Shown one piece after another: positions 15,952 to 25,411 of a stretch of 64,000 bases of DNA; the first letter of the stretch is position 1; every line of letters starts with the position of its first letter. This DNA comes from Photobacterium frigidiphilum (GTDB lineage: Bacteria; Pseudomonadota; Gammaproteobacteria; Enterobacterales; Vibrionaceae). The notes under the pieces were generated by a model. That model did no database searches. It was given only the letters and a program-made list of their open reading frames with translations, and was not told the origin of the DNA. A program made the position numbers and the translations under genes. Where the stretch lies: NCBI RefSeq assembly GCF_003025615.1, contig NZ_PYMJ01000009.1, positions 1-64,000 of the forward strand, in the 5' to 3' direction.

Positions 15952-17670
15952 TTAATGATTGTAAGCTGATGTATATTTTTGATCGCTTTGCGAACCACCG
16001 CTCACTTTATCGTATAAATACACATCATCACGGAAGTTTACAAGCCCACCGTCATCAACCCAAGCAGTCTGATAAATGAGGTGTACTTGCACCTTATTCC
16101 GAAGGCCTATTGTCTTGGTTTGCTTACGTCCCGAGAGCTCATAAAAACGCTGCTCTGTAACGCCAGAATAATTGAGTAGGATTAATGCCAAAACATCAGC
16201 ATTCTCGACCCTTACGCACCCTGAACTAAATGCCCGGTCATCTTTATTAAATAAGCTTTTTGCTGGGGTATCATGTAAATAAATCGAATTATCGTTCGGT
16301 ATAATAAATTTATACAAACCCAACGCATTCTTATTGCCAGGCTTTTGACGTAATCGATACGGAAACGTTTTTGCATACAACATGCTTGGATGAATCGTAT
16401 GTATTGGAATTTGCTCTGAACTGTTCCAGCTTCGAATTACCGCATAGTTATGGCGGTACAAGTAACTTCTATCTCGACGAGCTTTAGGTAAAATGTCTTT
16501 TCGCATAATCGACTTAGGTACATTCCAATAAGGATTAAATACCACTGAATTCACCTTCGATGATATTAAAGGTGTGCGACGACTTGGACGACCTACTATC
16601 ACTTTACTATCGAATACATGTTTATTATCAAGCCATAAATTAAGCTCATAACCCGGAATATTGACAATTAACACTGAATTATATTCTGCAGGCCATAAAC
16701 GTACTCGTTGAGCGTTTAACGCCAAAACACGAATACGTTCTTTTGGGGTTATGGCTAGCCAATATCGCGTTTTAGGTCCAATAACGCCATCGACCTTTAA
16801 TCCATGTCGTTTTTGAAATGTTTTAACCCCTAGTGAAAGTGGAATAGTCAGTGAGCGGAGTTGAGACGTCCGCATTCTATCAGCATCGTATTCTGTTATA
16901 TCTCCCATTCTTTCAAGAATAGTGATGAGGCTGTCAGGATCTTTAAGGCGATCGCCTAGTCGGATAATCCCCTGCTGATAGAACCCAGGCCAATGTTCAG
17001 ATTCTGATACTTCTAGTGTCTGCATTGCCAGTATCATTTTATTGTAATTGTCATTTACAGGCTTAAGCGAGGTAACAAAATAACGCATACGATTATTGTC
17101 AATCGCATCAAGCAAGCGCCCTGTTTGCATCTCGGTAGGCAACGGTAATGGTACATCGACGCCAGTTCCAAATAGCCAACCACGACCAAATTCAGGCAAA
17201 TTTTCGATATAACTCATATACGCTAACAATGTATCTGTCGCCAATAAATCATACTGGCGCCAATCATTCGCTAATTTGTAATGTTTAAGTTGAGAGTAGC
17301 GGCGAGACAAATCAGAACTAACACCCGAAAGAGTGACAATACGTAATTGCTCTTCAAGTTCAGTAGCTGCAAATGCATCTTGCCAGATGGGAGTGTAAGC
17401 AATAGAGGCATAAAGCTGTGCGAGTTTATCAATATATTGAATAGATGAGAGATCATCGGCAACTTCTTTCACCCAAAGTAGCGACTTTTGCTGTTGCAAT
17501 GCGGTTTCGGGTGACACCACAGGCTCAGATATAAATTGTTGCTGTGTGTTAATGCTTTGCTCAGATAGAAGAGCTGGTGTTGGCGTTAACACCGGCTCAT
17601 TTGCTGACACACTTACGCTGATGATTGAGCTAAGCAGTAAAGAAATACATGATTGCCGTATCATTGCCAT
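15952..17670 (-). CDS. ldtD: L,D-transpeptidase LdtD (YcbB)
   Basis: Periplasmic enzyme that forms 3-3 (mDap-mDap) cross-links in peptidoglycan. From ATG 17670 the product has 572 residues and a signal peptide (MAMIRQSCISLLLSSIISVSVSAN). A scaffold domain and a peptidoglycan-binding domain (LSLGVKTFQKRHGLKVDGVIGPKTRYWL) precede the YkuD catalytic domain, which carries YLHDTP and the catalytic Cys in SSGCVRVEN. E. coli YcbB has 615 residues. The upstream frame to 17802 starts with TTG and would bury the signal peptide, so it is rejected; gggga precedes ATG 17670. Confidence 0.92.
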   Translation of the reverse strand: MAMIRQSCISLLLSSIISVSVSANEPVLTPTPALLSEQSINTQQQFISEPVVSPETALQQQKSLLWVKEVADDLSSIQYIDKLAQLYASIAYTPIWQDAFAATELEEQLRIVTLSGVSSDLSRRYSQLKHYKLANDWRQYDLLATDTLLAYMSYIENLPEFGRGWLFGTGVDVPLPLPTEMQTGRLLDAIDNNRMRYFVTSLKPVNDNYNKMILAMQTLEVSESEHWPGFYQQGIIRLGDRLKDPDSLITILERMGDITEYDADRMRTSQLRSLTIPLSLGVKTFQKRHGLKVDGVIGPKTRYWLAITPKERIRVLALNAQRVRLWPAEYNSVLIVNIPGYELNLWLDNKHVFDSKVIVGRPSRRTPLISSKVNSVVFNPYWNVPKSIMRKDILPKARRDRSYLYRHNYAVIRSWNSSEQIPIHTIHPSMLYAKTFPYRLRQKPGNKNALGLYKFIIPNDNSIYLHDTPAKSLFNKDDRAFSSGCVRVENADVLALILLNYSGVTEQRFYELSGRKQTKTIGLRNKVQVHLIYQTAWVDDGGLVNFRDDVYLYDKVSGGSQSDQKYTSAYNH

Positions 17671-18183
17671 TACTATTTCCCCAAGGAGCACCACATAAGT
17701 ATGGCAAATACGCTTGCCTTTGGGCTTAAATGTAGCTTGTACTGGCAATTTAACTTGTTTCAAAAATACAACAACGCCTGAGTGCTTACACGTTATTCTC
17801 AAGCTTAAAAGCTATCATACTGATAGATAAAGGCTCGTTTCAGCGAAAATTCTGCATCTTGAAGTATCTTGGGTATATATTAAAAACGAGGCATAAAAAA
17901 CGCCCCTGCATCAGTAAAACATTTGCATATTTAAGCATTTTCTCTTCAAATAAACACCGAAAAATACATGCTGTATATATCATTGAGATGAAAATCGTTT
18001 AGTGCACTAAACTTTTTATATCAAACGAATATCGTGAAATGCATCAATATAATGGTTCTTAGCATGTCGCTATTTTAATCAAGTATATCTGAGTTATGAA
18101 AAATGTCGTCCAGAGCAAAAACTAAAGCTTCCATGTTAGTTCAGTTTGTTGTATTTTCGCGGAAATTATCTTTGGAGAGTTAA
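17671..18183. other. Intergenic region between divergent ldtD and marR genes
   Basis: A 513-bp AT-rich gap. It contains a short dyad (ctatca-tac-tgatag, about 17812-17826) near ldtD and a perfect 16-bp palindrome at 17997-18012 described separately. No small gene seen. Confidence 0.5.
17997..18012. promoter_or_regulatory. Perfect 16-bp palindrome, candidate MarR operator
   Basis: gtttagtgcactaaac is its own reverse complement over all 16 bases. It lies 172 bp upstream of the marR-family start. MarR dimers bind palindromes of this size and often repress their own gene, so it is a candidate operator by inference. Confidence 0.5.
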
Positions 18184-18678
18184 ATGGACAAGCACGAAGA
18201 AGTTCTCATTGCCCTTCGACAAATCATCCGAGCAATCGACCTGCACTCAAGAAAATTGAATAAAGACGCAGGATTAACTGGGCCGCAACTTGTTTTGATG
18301 CGTGCTATCCGTGATTCCGGAGAAAAAGTCACTATTCGCCAGCTTTCAAATAACACCAATATGAGCCAGGCGACGGCAACCACCATTCTAGATCGTCTTG
18401 AAAAACGAGAATTAGTGGTACGAGAAAGAAGTAAGCTAGATAAACGAAAAGTACACGCACACCTAACTGAAAAAGGTATCGAGGTTATTGCGAAAGCCCC
18501 TCTTCCTTTACAAGACAGTTTTGTCTCTCAATATCAAGATCTTGATGATTGGGAACAATCTTTGTTGTTGTCATCAGTTCAGCGTATCTCTTCGATGATG
18601 AATGCAGAACATTTAAATGTTGCACCACTTTTAGAAGTAGGCAGCATTACGCAGCAAGAAACAACGACAGAACAATAA
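18184..18678 (+). CDS. MarR-family transcriptional regulator
   Basis: A 164-residue winged-helix dimeric regulator. The DNA-binding core runs from about residue 45 (KVTIRQLSNNTNMSQATATTILDRLEKRELVVRERSKLDKRKVHAHLTEKG), with the conserved D-R wing. The N-terminal helix EEVLIALRQIIRAIDLHSRKLNKDAGLTGPQL resembles the Vibrio compatible-solute regulator CosR and relatives, but I cannot confirm orthology and no osmolyte genes are adjacent. The start ATG 18184 follows ggagag. The effector is unknown. Confidence 0.85.
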   Translation: MDKHEEVLIALRQIIRAIDLHSRKLNKDAGLTGPQLVLMRAIRDSGEKVTIRQLSNNTNMSQATATTILDRLEKRELVVRERSKLDKRKVHAHLTEKGIEVIAKAPLPLQDSFVSQYQDLDDWEQSLLLSSVQRISSMMNAEHLNVAPLLEVGSITQQETTTEQ

Positions 18679-18720
18679 TTAAGCCACTTAGCTTATTCCT
18701 TTTGTTCATTGTTATTGCTC

Positions 18721-18756
18721 AATAAAGAAGGCTGGTTATATCGGCTTTCTTTATTA
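18721..18756 (+). terminator. Probable terminator of the marR gene
   Basis: The segment aataaagaaggc pairs with gctttctttatt (one mismatch) around a short loop. No strong T run follows, so the call is tentative. Confidence 0.4.
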
Positions 18757-18880
18757 ACACATTTTTATACGCCAACAGTGAACGCATTACTCCCTTCAAT
18801 CACAACCTCTTAAATAATAAATGCCCAAACCCTAGCTTTCAGCCTAAAGCATGATTATATTGATTCCAATAATTCAATGA

Positions 18881-19738
18881 TTGGATAACAGTGTGCTACT
18901 TGAAGGAATCGAAACATTACTGGTGTTGGCTAAAGAAGGCACCATGAGTAAAACAGGTAGCCGTTTATATATAAGCCAATCAGCCGTCAGTAAACGTATT
19001 GCAAGACTAGAGAAGAGATTAGGAAAGAAATTAATCGAACCTGCTGGTCGCCATATCAAACTAACAGCCGATGCCATTACGCTTATTGACAATGTCGGAC
19101 CAAGCTATAAAGAAATAAAAGGGCTGATTTTTGATCAACAACCTTATCAAGACCATACTCCCATTTATCTCGCCTGTTCCGAAACCTTAGTCGCTGGCTA
19201 TCTGGGTAATATGATGGGGGCTTACATTCAGCACGACCCGTACATTAGCATTACGACTCACCATACCCCGTTCATCATCGAGAGAGTGCAATCTGGCGAT
19301 GCAACAATTGGCTTTTGTGCCGGGCATTTAACCCCCCAGCATGGCCTGTCGACCCGTCACCTATTCAATGAGCCTTTCTCTGTTATTAGTCACCAACCAT
19401 TGCGACAGCAGCCCCAGCAACTACTTGTTAATGACTTCAATAATCCATCAAATGCCAACCAAGCCAGTTTGCTTCAAAAAGCAGGCATTATTCCGTTAAT
19501 GGAGATGGACTCTTATACGGCTGCAGCACAACTGGCATTAGGTGGTGTTGCACCTGCATTAGTACCTGTTTCGATCATCAAAACCTTAAAAATCGAACCA
19601 ATTTACTGCCATCATTTTGAGTTTCTTGATGAGCTCACCCGTCCGGTTCATTTATGCTACCGCCCGAAGAGCTATCAATCAGAGCGTGTTAGTAAGCTTA
19701 TTGAAACCATTGCGGATTCTGTTCCCAAAGCAATTTAA
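18881..19738 (+). CDS. LysR-family transcriptional regulator
   Basis: A 285-residue LysR protein: N-terminal helix-turn-helix (GIETLLVLAKEGTMSKTGSRLYISQSAVSKRIARLEKRLGKKLIE) and a periplasmic-binding-like effector domain. The start is TTG 18881, because the nearest ATG (18878) is out of frame. The 3' end overlaps the convergent TauE/SafE gene by 41 bp. This suggests, but does not show, that it controls that permease or a distant target. Confidence 0.8.
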   Translation: MDNSVLLEGIETLLVLAKEGTMSKTGSRLYISQSAVSKRIARLEKRLGKKLIEPAGRHIKLTADAITLIDNVGPSYKEIKGLIFDQQPYQDHTPIYLACSETLVAGYLGNMMGAYIQHDPYISITTHHTPFIIERVQSGDATIGFCAGHLTPQHGLSTRHLFNEPFSVISHQPLRQQPQQLLVNDFNNPSNANQASLLQKAGIIPLMEMDSYTAAAQLALGGVAPALVPVSIIKTLKIEPIYCHHFEFLDELTRPVHLCYRPKSYQSERVSKLIETIADSVPKAI

Positions 19739-20468
19739 TCGCCATTACCATCGAGATAATCACGACCATAGGTCGGATAAGTTTCTGCCCTTTAGAAATG
19801 ACTACCTTGGCCCCCATACGTGCACCAATAAAGCCACCAACCGCCATCAACAACCCTATTTCCCAAATCGGTAGCCCTGCCATTATAAAGAATAATAATG
19901 CGGCAAAGTTCGACGTGAAATTAAGAATCTTGGTTCTTGCCGTTGCTTCCACCAATCCAAATTGAGCAAGAGCAACAAAACAAACCGTAAACAAAGAGCC
20001 CGCACCTGGTCCAAAAAATCCATCGTAAAATCCGATACTAGTACCAACAGTGAAAGCAAAGGCATTCTCTGACAGCTTTGGTGTGCCACCTCCCTTACCC
20101 GTTTGAGGGGCAAATAGAAAATACAACGAAATACACACCAGTAAAGCAGGGATCAAACTTGTTAGCACACCCGCATCAATGCGCTGAACAAGCACGGCAC
20201 CAATGGCAGAGCCAATAAACGTAAACACAATCGCGTTACGCATTTCCTTCAAACTGACAAAACCATTTCGAACAAAATATAACGAAGCAGAAAAGCTACC
20301 AAACGAACCTTGAAGTTTATTGGTGGCCAATGCTTGAGCAGGCGGCACACCGACAGCAAGTAAAGCGGGTACGGTTATCATTCCACCACCGCCAGCGATC
20401 GCATCAATAAAACCCGCCAAACCTGCCACTAAAAAAAGTAACCCAAGAATTTCAAACGACAAGTCCAT
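19698..20468 (-). CDS. TauE/SafE-family permease (YfcA-like)
   Basis: Inner-membrane protein of 256 residues with about seven or eight helices. GFIDAIAGGGGMITVPALLAVGVPPAQALATNKLQGSFG at 19-57 is the family signature, repeated in diverged form after the middle (GFYDGFFGPGAGSLFTVCFV). The family exports or takes up sulfonates and other organic anions; the substrate here is unknown. A LysR gene lies upstream on the same strand and another converges on it with a 41-bp overlap. Confidence 0.87.
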   Translation of the reverse strand: MDLSFEILGLLFLVAGLAGFIDAIAGGGGMITVPALLAVGVPPAQALATNKLQGSFGSFSASLYFVRNGFVSLKEMRNAIVFTFIGSAIGAVLVQRIDAGVLTSLIPALLVCISLYFLFAPQTGKGGGTPKLSENAFAFTVGTSIGFYDGFFGPGAGSLFTVCFVALAQFGLVEATARTKILNFTSNFAALLFFIMAGLPIWEIGLLMAVGGFIGARMGAKVVISKGQKLIRPMVVIISMVMAIKLLWEQNPQWFQ

Positions 20469-20658
20469 TTAATAATGTCTCTTTTAACAACCAGTAAGAG
20501 CGATGACGGTAACACTACGCACGAATAACGAATAGCGAAAGATAGGACGACAACCTATTCCACCTAGGAATTGGTAGTGGAATGTAACCAATGAAATGAA
20601 GTCACATCTTTTCCCGAAATTTAAGAGTTCGTAAACTCACCGGTATAATTGCGTCGAT

Positions 20659-21543
20659 TCATTCACCGTTCAAGTTGCGCAATGTTTGCCATACTTGCTC
20701 ACCTGCTGGGTGTAAACGAGCCTGATAGCGATAAGCATAATAGGTGATCGGTAATCGAAGATAGGGTTCACCGACAACCGCCACTTTCCCGCTCGCCAAT
20801 TCTTCCTGTATAGCATAATCCGGTAACCAAGCGACTCCCTGCCCTTTGAGTACCAGTACTTTAAGTAAATCTGTCATCGATGATAAAAATACTGCCTTCA
20901 GGTTAACCTGATCACGAATAGCTTCAATTTGACGCCCCATATAAGAACTCGGACTGTATGCCAACCATGGCACTTCTTTGTCTTTGGTGAGCTGATAAAG
21001 TGGTTTCCCCTCACTATTACACGCACAAACGGGCAACAGCTCCGCCTGTCCAATTTGTAGTGATTGATAGGGTGGTAACCGAAGCAACTCATCATCAAAT
21101 GCTAATAACAAATCGCAACTACCTTCTTGCAGCTCCTCAATCGCCTGATCGACATCGATCGCTTCAACACTCAATAAGGGGCTATGCTTACCTGCCAATA
21201 ACTTAGGTTGAATAGACGGTACAAGGCTGGTTGCTAACGAGTGGGCTGCCGCCACCCGAACCATATTACCGCCAAGTTTTGATAAATCAGACAGCTGACC
21301 AATTCCATCCACCATTTGGTTCATCAGGCTACGGGCTGTTATCCGAAATAGTCGACCACTGGGCGTAAGAGAAACAGGTGTCTTGCTTCTGTCTACCAAT
21401 TCTGTGCCCACCATATGCTCCAATGCTTTAATCCGGCGACTAAATGCTGGCTGGGTCACATTACGTATTTTTGCTGCCATAGAAAAATTTCTAACATCCG
21501 CGAGCGCCAGAAAATCTTCTAACCACTTACTTTCTATATTCAT
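20659..21543 (-). CDS. LysR-family regulator, HypT/YjiE-like
   Basis: A 294-residue LysR regulator from ATG 21543 (MNIESKWLEDFLALADVRNFSMAAKIRNVTQPAFSRRIKALE). The N-terminus resembles E. coli HypT (YjiE), including the IE-KWL-DFL and NVTQPAFSRRI pattern. The 69 bp of frame upstream (to 21612) encode a hydrophobic stretch not expected in LysR proteins and are left out. It is divergent from the racemase gene, 193 bp apart, the usual layout for a LysR protein and its target. Confidence 0.82.
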   Translation of the reverse strand: MNIESKWLEDFLALADVRNFSMAAKIRNVTQPAFSRRIKALEHMVGTELVDRSKTPVSLTPSGRLFRITARSLMNQMVDGIGQLSDLSKLGGNMVRVAAAHSLATSLVPSIQPKLLAGKHSPLLSVEAIDVDQAIEELQEGSCDLLLAFDDELLRLPPYQSLQIGQAELLPVCACNSEGKPLYQLTKDKEVPWLAYSPSSYMGRQIEAIRDQVNLKAVFLSSMTDLLKVLVLKGQGVAWLPDYAIQEELASGKVAVVGEPYLRLPITYYAYRYQARLHPAGEQVWQTLRNLNGE

Positions 21544-21736
21544 AAGATTTGAGCTAAAGATAAAAAAGTAGTATATCGAAACGAGTAAGCTATCCAGATA
21601 TATTTCAAGCACTCATGATCACAGTTTTATTATTTAGTCATACGGATTCGGCATAATAGCCTCAGCAACGGCATTTCAAATCAAACCACCGTCACCTTAT
21701 AGTGATTGCAGTTAATAATACTGTAGGAACAATAAC

Positions 21737-22447
21737 ATGAGCAGAAAATTAGGAATTCTTGGCGGTATGGGTCCATTAGCGACTGTTGAATTTATGCAGA
21801 AAATTATTTCACGTACCCCTGCTCATAATGATCAACAGCATATTCCGATGCTTGTTAGTAATAATCCGCAGATTCCAGATAGAACCGCGTATCTTATCAG
21901 CAACGGTGAAGATCCATATCCAGCACTAAAAGAAGGGATGGAGCAGCTACAGCAGGCAGGCGCCGAATGTATAGTCATGCCCTGTAATACTGCCCATTAT
22001 TGGTACACCCGCCTAACCAATAGCTGTAACGTGCACACCATCAGCATTATTGATAGCGTTGTTGACGAAGCAAAACACCGTCGCTACCGCACCGTCGGTC
22101 TACTCGCGACCACAGCAACAATGATGGCAGGTATGTACCAAACAAAACTGGCTCAACAGCAAATCGATGCTATCGAAACAACCGATTCAGAGCAGCAAGC
22201 AATAATGAACGGGATCTATGCGGTCAAAGCGGGGAATGTGGAGCATGGTAAGCAACTTATGCAACCCGTCTTTGAAGCAATGCTTAACCGTGGTGCTGAA
22301 GCCGTTATTTTTGGTTGTACCGAAATACCTGTCGCGCTCGCAGAGCAGACAATTTCTCAACCGCAGCACTGTTTAGATTCTCTCGACATTTTAGCTGAGC
22401 AGTGTGTTCATTGGGCCCAAGCAGATGCACCAGAGCTCGTCGCATAA
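21737..22447 (+). CDS. Aspartate/glutamate racemase family protein
   Basis: PLP-independent racemase of 236 residues. The two catalytic cysteines sit in MPCNTAHYW (about 80-88) and FGCTEIP (about 194-200), and GILGGMGPLATVEFMQKI opens the protein. These features match aspartate racemases of the YgeA/RacX type rather than MurI. It would supply D-amino acids or detoxify them. The start ATG 21737 follows aggaa. It is divergent from the HypT-like LysR gene. Confidence 0.88.
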   Translation: MSRKLGILGGMGPLATVEFMQKIISRTPAHNDQQHIPMLVSNNPQIPDRTAYLISNGEDPYPALKEGMEQLQQAGAECIVMPCNTAHYWYTRLTNSCNVHTISIIDSVVDEAKHRRYRTVGLLATTATMMAGMYQTKLAQQQIDAIETTDSEQQAIMNGIYAVKAGNVEHGKQLMQPVFEAMLNRGAEAVIFGCTEIPVALAEQTISQPQHCLDSLDILAEQCVHWAQADAPELVA

Positions 22448-22507
22448 TCTTGTCTTAGAATCGTAAATATCTAGAGAAAGTTTACAACAAGAAATTCATC
22501 AATCCCC

Positions 22508-22540
22508 ATGTAATGTCGTAATTTTACGACATTACATTTT
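22508..22540 (+). terminator. AT-rich terminator of the racemase gene
   Basis: The perfect 14-bp arms atgtaatgtcgtaa (22508-22521) and ttacgacattacat (22524-22537) are followed by a short T run. Confidence 0.7.
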
Positions 22541-22736
22541 CCCTTCGTCATTCCCATTTTTAATCATTCAGTAAAAACACCCTAATCCGCTATTAAACAC
22601 ACACTTCTATTGGTGCATTGCTACAAAATTATTGTTTCCAATACTGCTCTAATCAGTTCTCAGCAAAAAGACCAGAAAAAAAGTAAGTGTTTGAAAGGTA
22701 CTGAATTAATGATACAGGGTTGATTTAACATCTAAA

Positions 22737-22755
22737 CATCAATCACAAATTGATG
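22737..22755. promoter_or_regulatory. Candidate operator upstream of lldP
   Basis: CATCAAT-cacaa-ATTGATG is a perfect 7-bp dyad, about 190 bp upstream of the lldP start. It may bind the LysR regulator encoded after lutC or a GntR-type factor. This is inference. Confidence 0.35.
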
Positions 22756-22944
22756 ATTTGTCTGATGAAACCATCAATAAAAAAACATAGCGCCAATCCT
22801 CTTGATACTTAAAATATTCTACTCACGACGTCGTCATTGCAATTTCGTTAAACAAAATTACAAAACAGAAAAGACCATTCCAGCCTTCATTGCTGAGAAA
22901 TGGCGTTCTATAACAATAAGATTCACGATGGAGTGAAAGTACCC

Positions 22945-24528
22945 ATGTTAAACCTGATTATTTCGGTAGTCCCTATTTTGCTACTGATCTGGATGATGAC
23001 CAAGCGTAATGCTTTACCATCCCACATTGCTTTACCCACAACAGCTGCATTTATTGGTTTACTACAACTTTTTTATTTTGGTTCAGATTTCACCCTTCTT
23101 GGTGCCAATATTATTGCTGGAACCCTGTCAGCCATTACGCCAATATCCATTATTACTGGCGCTATTTTGCTTAATCGTACTATTGCATTATCAGGTGCAG
23201 AAGACGTTATCCGTCAATGGTTGGAAACAATCAGCCGAAATCAAGTCGCCCAATTAATGATCATTGGCTGGGCTTTTGCCTTCATGATTGAAGGAGCATC
23301 TGGTTTTGGTACCCCGGCTGCGATTGCAGCACCTATTTTAGTCGGGCTTGGATTCAACCCATTAAAAGTCGCTATGCTTGCCTTGGTTATGAACTCTGTA
23401 CCTGTTTCTTTCGGTGCGGTGGGTACGCCTACATGGTTTGGCTTTGGCAATCTTGGACTTACGGAAGCCGAGCTGTTAATTACAGGCCGTAATTCTGCGC
23501 TGATGCATGCTATTGCTGCTTTTGTTATTCCCGTTATTGCGCTTCGCTTTGTCGTAAGCTGGCAGCAAATTCGCCGTAATATACTGTTTATCCAATTAAG
23601 TGTGTTGGCTTGTACTATTCCGTACTTTCTACTCGCACAGTGGAACTATGAGTTCCCTGCACTCATTGGTGGTGCCATTGGTATGGCGGGTTCCATTTTA
23701 CTTGCGCGTTCTAATATCGGCTTAGAAACCCAAAACGAGAGCAATCTTAATAAAATTAAGCATGTTTCACGGTCTCAAATTATCAAAGCCATGAGCCCAA
23801 CACTGATTCTAATCAGTATTTTGATTGTCACCCGCATTCAACAGCTGGGTATCAAATCCATGCTGAACGATGCCACGCCATTATTCAATTTCCAGCTAGG
23901 CGCATTCGGTGACCTATCTATCAGCCAAGCCCTGATCATCAAGCTAACCAATATTTTAGGTACAGATACGGCATGGGCCTATAAGACCCTGTATGTGCCC
24001 GCCCTGATCCCTTTCTTATTGGTTGTACTGATTTCAATTCCAGTATTAAGCCTAACCAAGCCAATGGTTAAGCAAGTCTTCACCGAAACGGCAAGCCGAA
24101 TAAAAATGCCATTAATCGCCCTTATTGGTGCTTTGATTATGGTCAAACTCATGATGATGGGTGGCGACAATTCACCAATAATGACAACGGGTCGCGCTTT
24201 CTCCGAACTAACGGGTGCTAACTGGCAGTATTTCGCCTCATTCTTGGGCGCACTCGGTGCCTTTTTCTCTGGTTCGGCAACCGTGTCTAACCTCACCTTT
24301 GGTGGGATCCAACAAACCATCGCTCACACTGTCGATCTACCACAAACCACCATTTTGGCACTTCAGTCAGTGGGGGGAGCGATGGGTAATATGGTCTGTA
24401 TCAACAATATTATTGCCGTCTCAACCATTTTGGGAATCGCCAACAAAGAAGGTTACATCATTAAACGCACAGTCATTCCGATGATGCTTTATGGGGCGAT
24501 TGTCGCGGTGGTGAGTGTGTTTATCTAA
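22945..24528 (+). CDS. lldP: L-lactate permease, LldP/LctP family
   Basis: Inner-membrane lactate:proton symporter family (LctP) of 527 residues with about 12-14 helices. The GASGFGTPAAIAAPILVGLGFNP block and the SVPVSFGAVGTPTWFGFG segment are family signatures, and a second conserved part reads FLGALGAFFSGSATVSNLTFGGIQQ. E. coli LldP has 551 residues. ATG 22945 is chosen because ggagtga lies upstream; the frame from 22900 adds a polar 15-residue N-terminus. It is followed by lutABC, so the operon would import and oxidise lactate. Confidence 0.9.
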   Translation: MLNLIISVVPILLLIWMMTKRNALPSHIALPTTAAFIGLLQLFYFGSDFTLLGANIIAGTLSAITPISIITGAILLNRTIALSGAEDVIRQWLETISRNQVAQLMIIGWAFAFMIEGASGFGTPAAIAAPILVGLGFNPLKVAMLALVMNSVPVSFGAVGTPTWFGFGNLGLTEAELLITGRNSALMHAIAAFVIPVIALRFVVSWQQIRRNILFIQLSVLACTIPYFLLAQWNYEFPALIGGAIGMAGSILLARSNIGLETQNESNLNKIKHVSRSQIIKAMSPTLILISILIVTRIQQLGIKSMLNDATPLFNFQLGAFGDLSISQALIIKLTNILGTDTAWAYKTLYVPALIPFLLVVLISIPVLSLTKPMVKQVFTETASRIKMPLIALIGALIMVKLMMMGGDNSPIMTTGRAFSELTGANWQYFASFLGALGAFFSGSATVSNLTFGGIQQTIAHTVDLPQTTILALQSVGGAMGNMVCINNIIAVSTILGIANKEGYIIKRTVIPMMLYGAIVAVVSVFI

Positions 24529-24679
24529 CCCTACAAAATACGCACCGCTATAACAATAAATCCGGCAGCAATGACTGCCGGATAACCTACGGCCCCGAGA
24601 GTTAATCGACAAGGGCGAGTACAGCAACTTCGGTTGCCAAAACGAAACACATGGCGGATCACCGTCAACTGGAGCAATT

Positions 24680-25399
24680 ATGAAGGTAAACTTTTTCGTC
24701 ACCTGCTTATGCGATACCGTGAAAGCCGAAGTGGCTAAAAAAACGGTCATGCTACTTGAACAGCTTGGCTGCGAAGTCATTTTTCCCGAGCAACAAGGAT
24801 GCTGTGGCCAACCTTCGCTAAACAGCGGGTATATCGAAAGCAGCAAGCCGGCCATGAAAAATTTAATCAAGGCATTTGAATGCAATGACCTGCCAATTGT
24901 TACGCCAGCTGGATCGTGTGCGGCATCGATCAAACGCTACCCTGAATACCTCGCCGATGAACCCGAATGGGCAGAACGAGCACAACATGTTGCCGACCGT
25001 CTGTTCGAGTTAACGCAATTTATTGTCAACCAGCTAGGAACAGTCAATGTAGGCGCTCGTCTTGAAGGCCGAGCTGTCTACCACCCATCATGCAGTTTGA
25101 TCCGCAAACTCAATGTACGAGAAGAACCATTAGCCCTACTTGCTAACGTTGAAGGATTAGAGATGCTACCCATCGAAAATCAGGAAACCTGCTGCGGTTT
25201 CGGCGGCACGTTCTCCGTCAAAATGGCTGATATCTCCGCAGAAATGGTGAAAGAAAAGGTCCATCACATTTCAGCGGTTGAGCCTGATTACTTAATCGGT
25301 GCTGACATTAGCTGTTTGGTTAATATTGGTGGACGTATTAGCCGTGAAGGCAAACCTATAAAAGTATTGCACATTGTCGATGTGCTGATGAGCCGCTAA
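24680..25399 (+). CDS. lutA: Lactate utilisation protein LutA (LldE), CCG-domain Fe-S protein
   Basis: First subunit of the LutABC/LldEFG complex that oxidises L-lactate to pyruvate. The 239 residues contain two cysteine-rich CCG domains: GCCGQP (near 41) and CCGFGG (near 172), each with an upstream Cys in PAGSC or YHPSCS. The start ATG 24680 follows ggagca. It is 12 bp ahead of lutB, so the three lut genes form an operon after lldP. Confidence 0.92.
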   Translation: MKVNFFVTCLCDTVKAEVAKKTVMLLEQLGCEVIFPEQQGCCGQPSLNSGYIESSKPAMKNLIKAFECNDLPIVTPAGSCAASIKRYPEYLADEPEWAERAQHVADRLFELTQFIVNQLGTVNVGARLEGRAVYHPSCSLIRKLNVREEPLALLANVEGLEMLPIENQETCCGFGGTFSVKMADISAEMVKEKVHHISAVEPDYLIGADISCLVNIGGRISREGKPIKVLHIVDVLMSR

Positions 25400-25411
25400 G
25401 GAGATCACACT

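Larger units (their letters stand above)
22448..22944. other. Intergenic region upstream of lldP
   Basis: A 497-bp AT-rich gap. It holds a terminator at 22508-22540 and a perfect 7-bp dyad at 22737-22755, described separately. A 15-codon ATG frame at 22900 runs into lldP but is not the preferred start. Confidence 0.5.

Noticed and set aside
16000..17000. Frameshift or loss of catalytic residues in ldtD
   Set aside because: The catalytic Cys and the HDTP block are intact, and the shorter length than E. coli YcbB is explained by a shorter N-terminal part.
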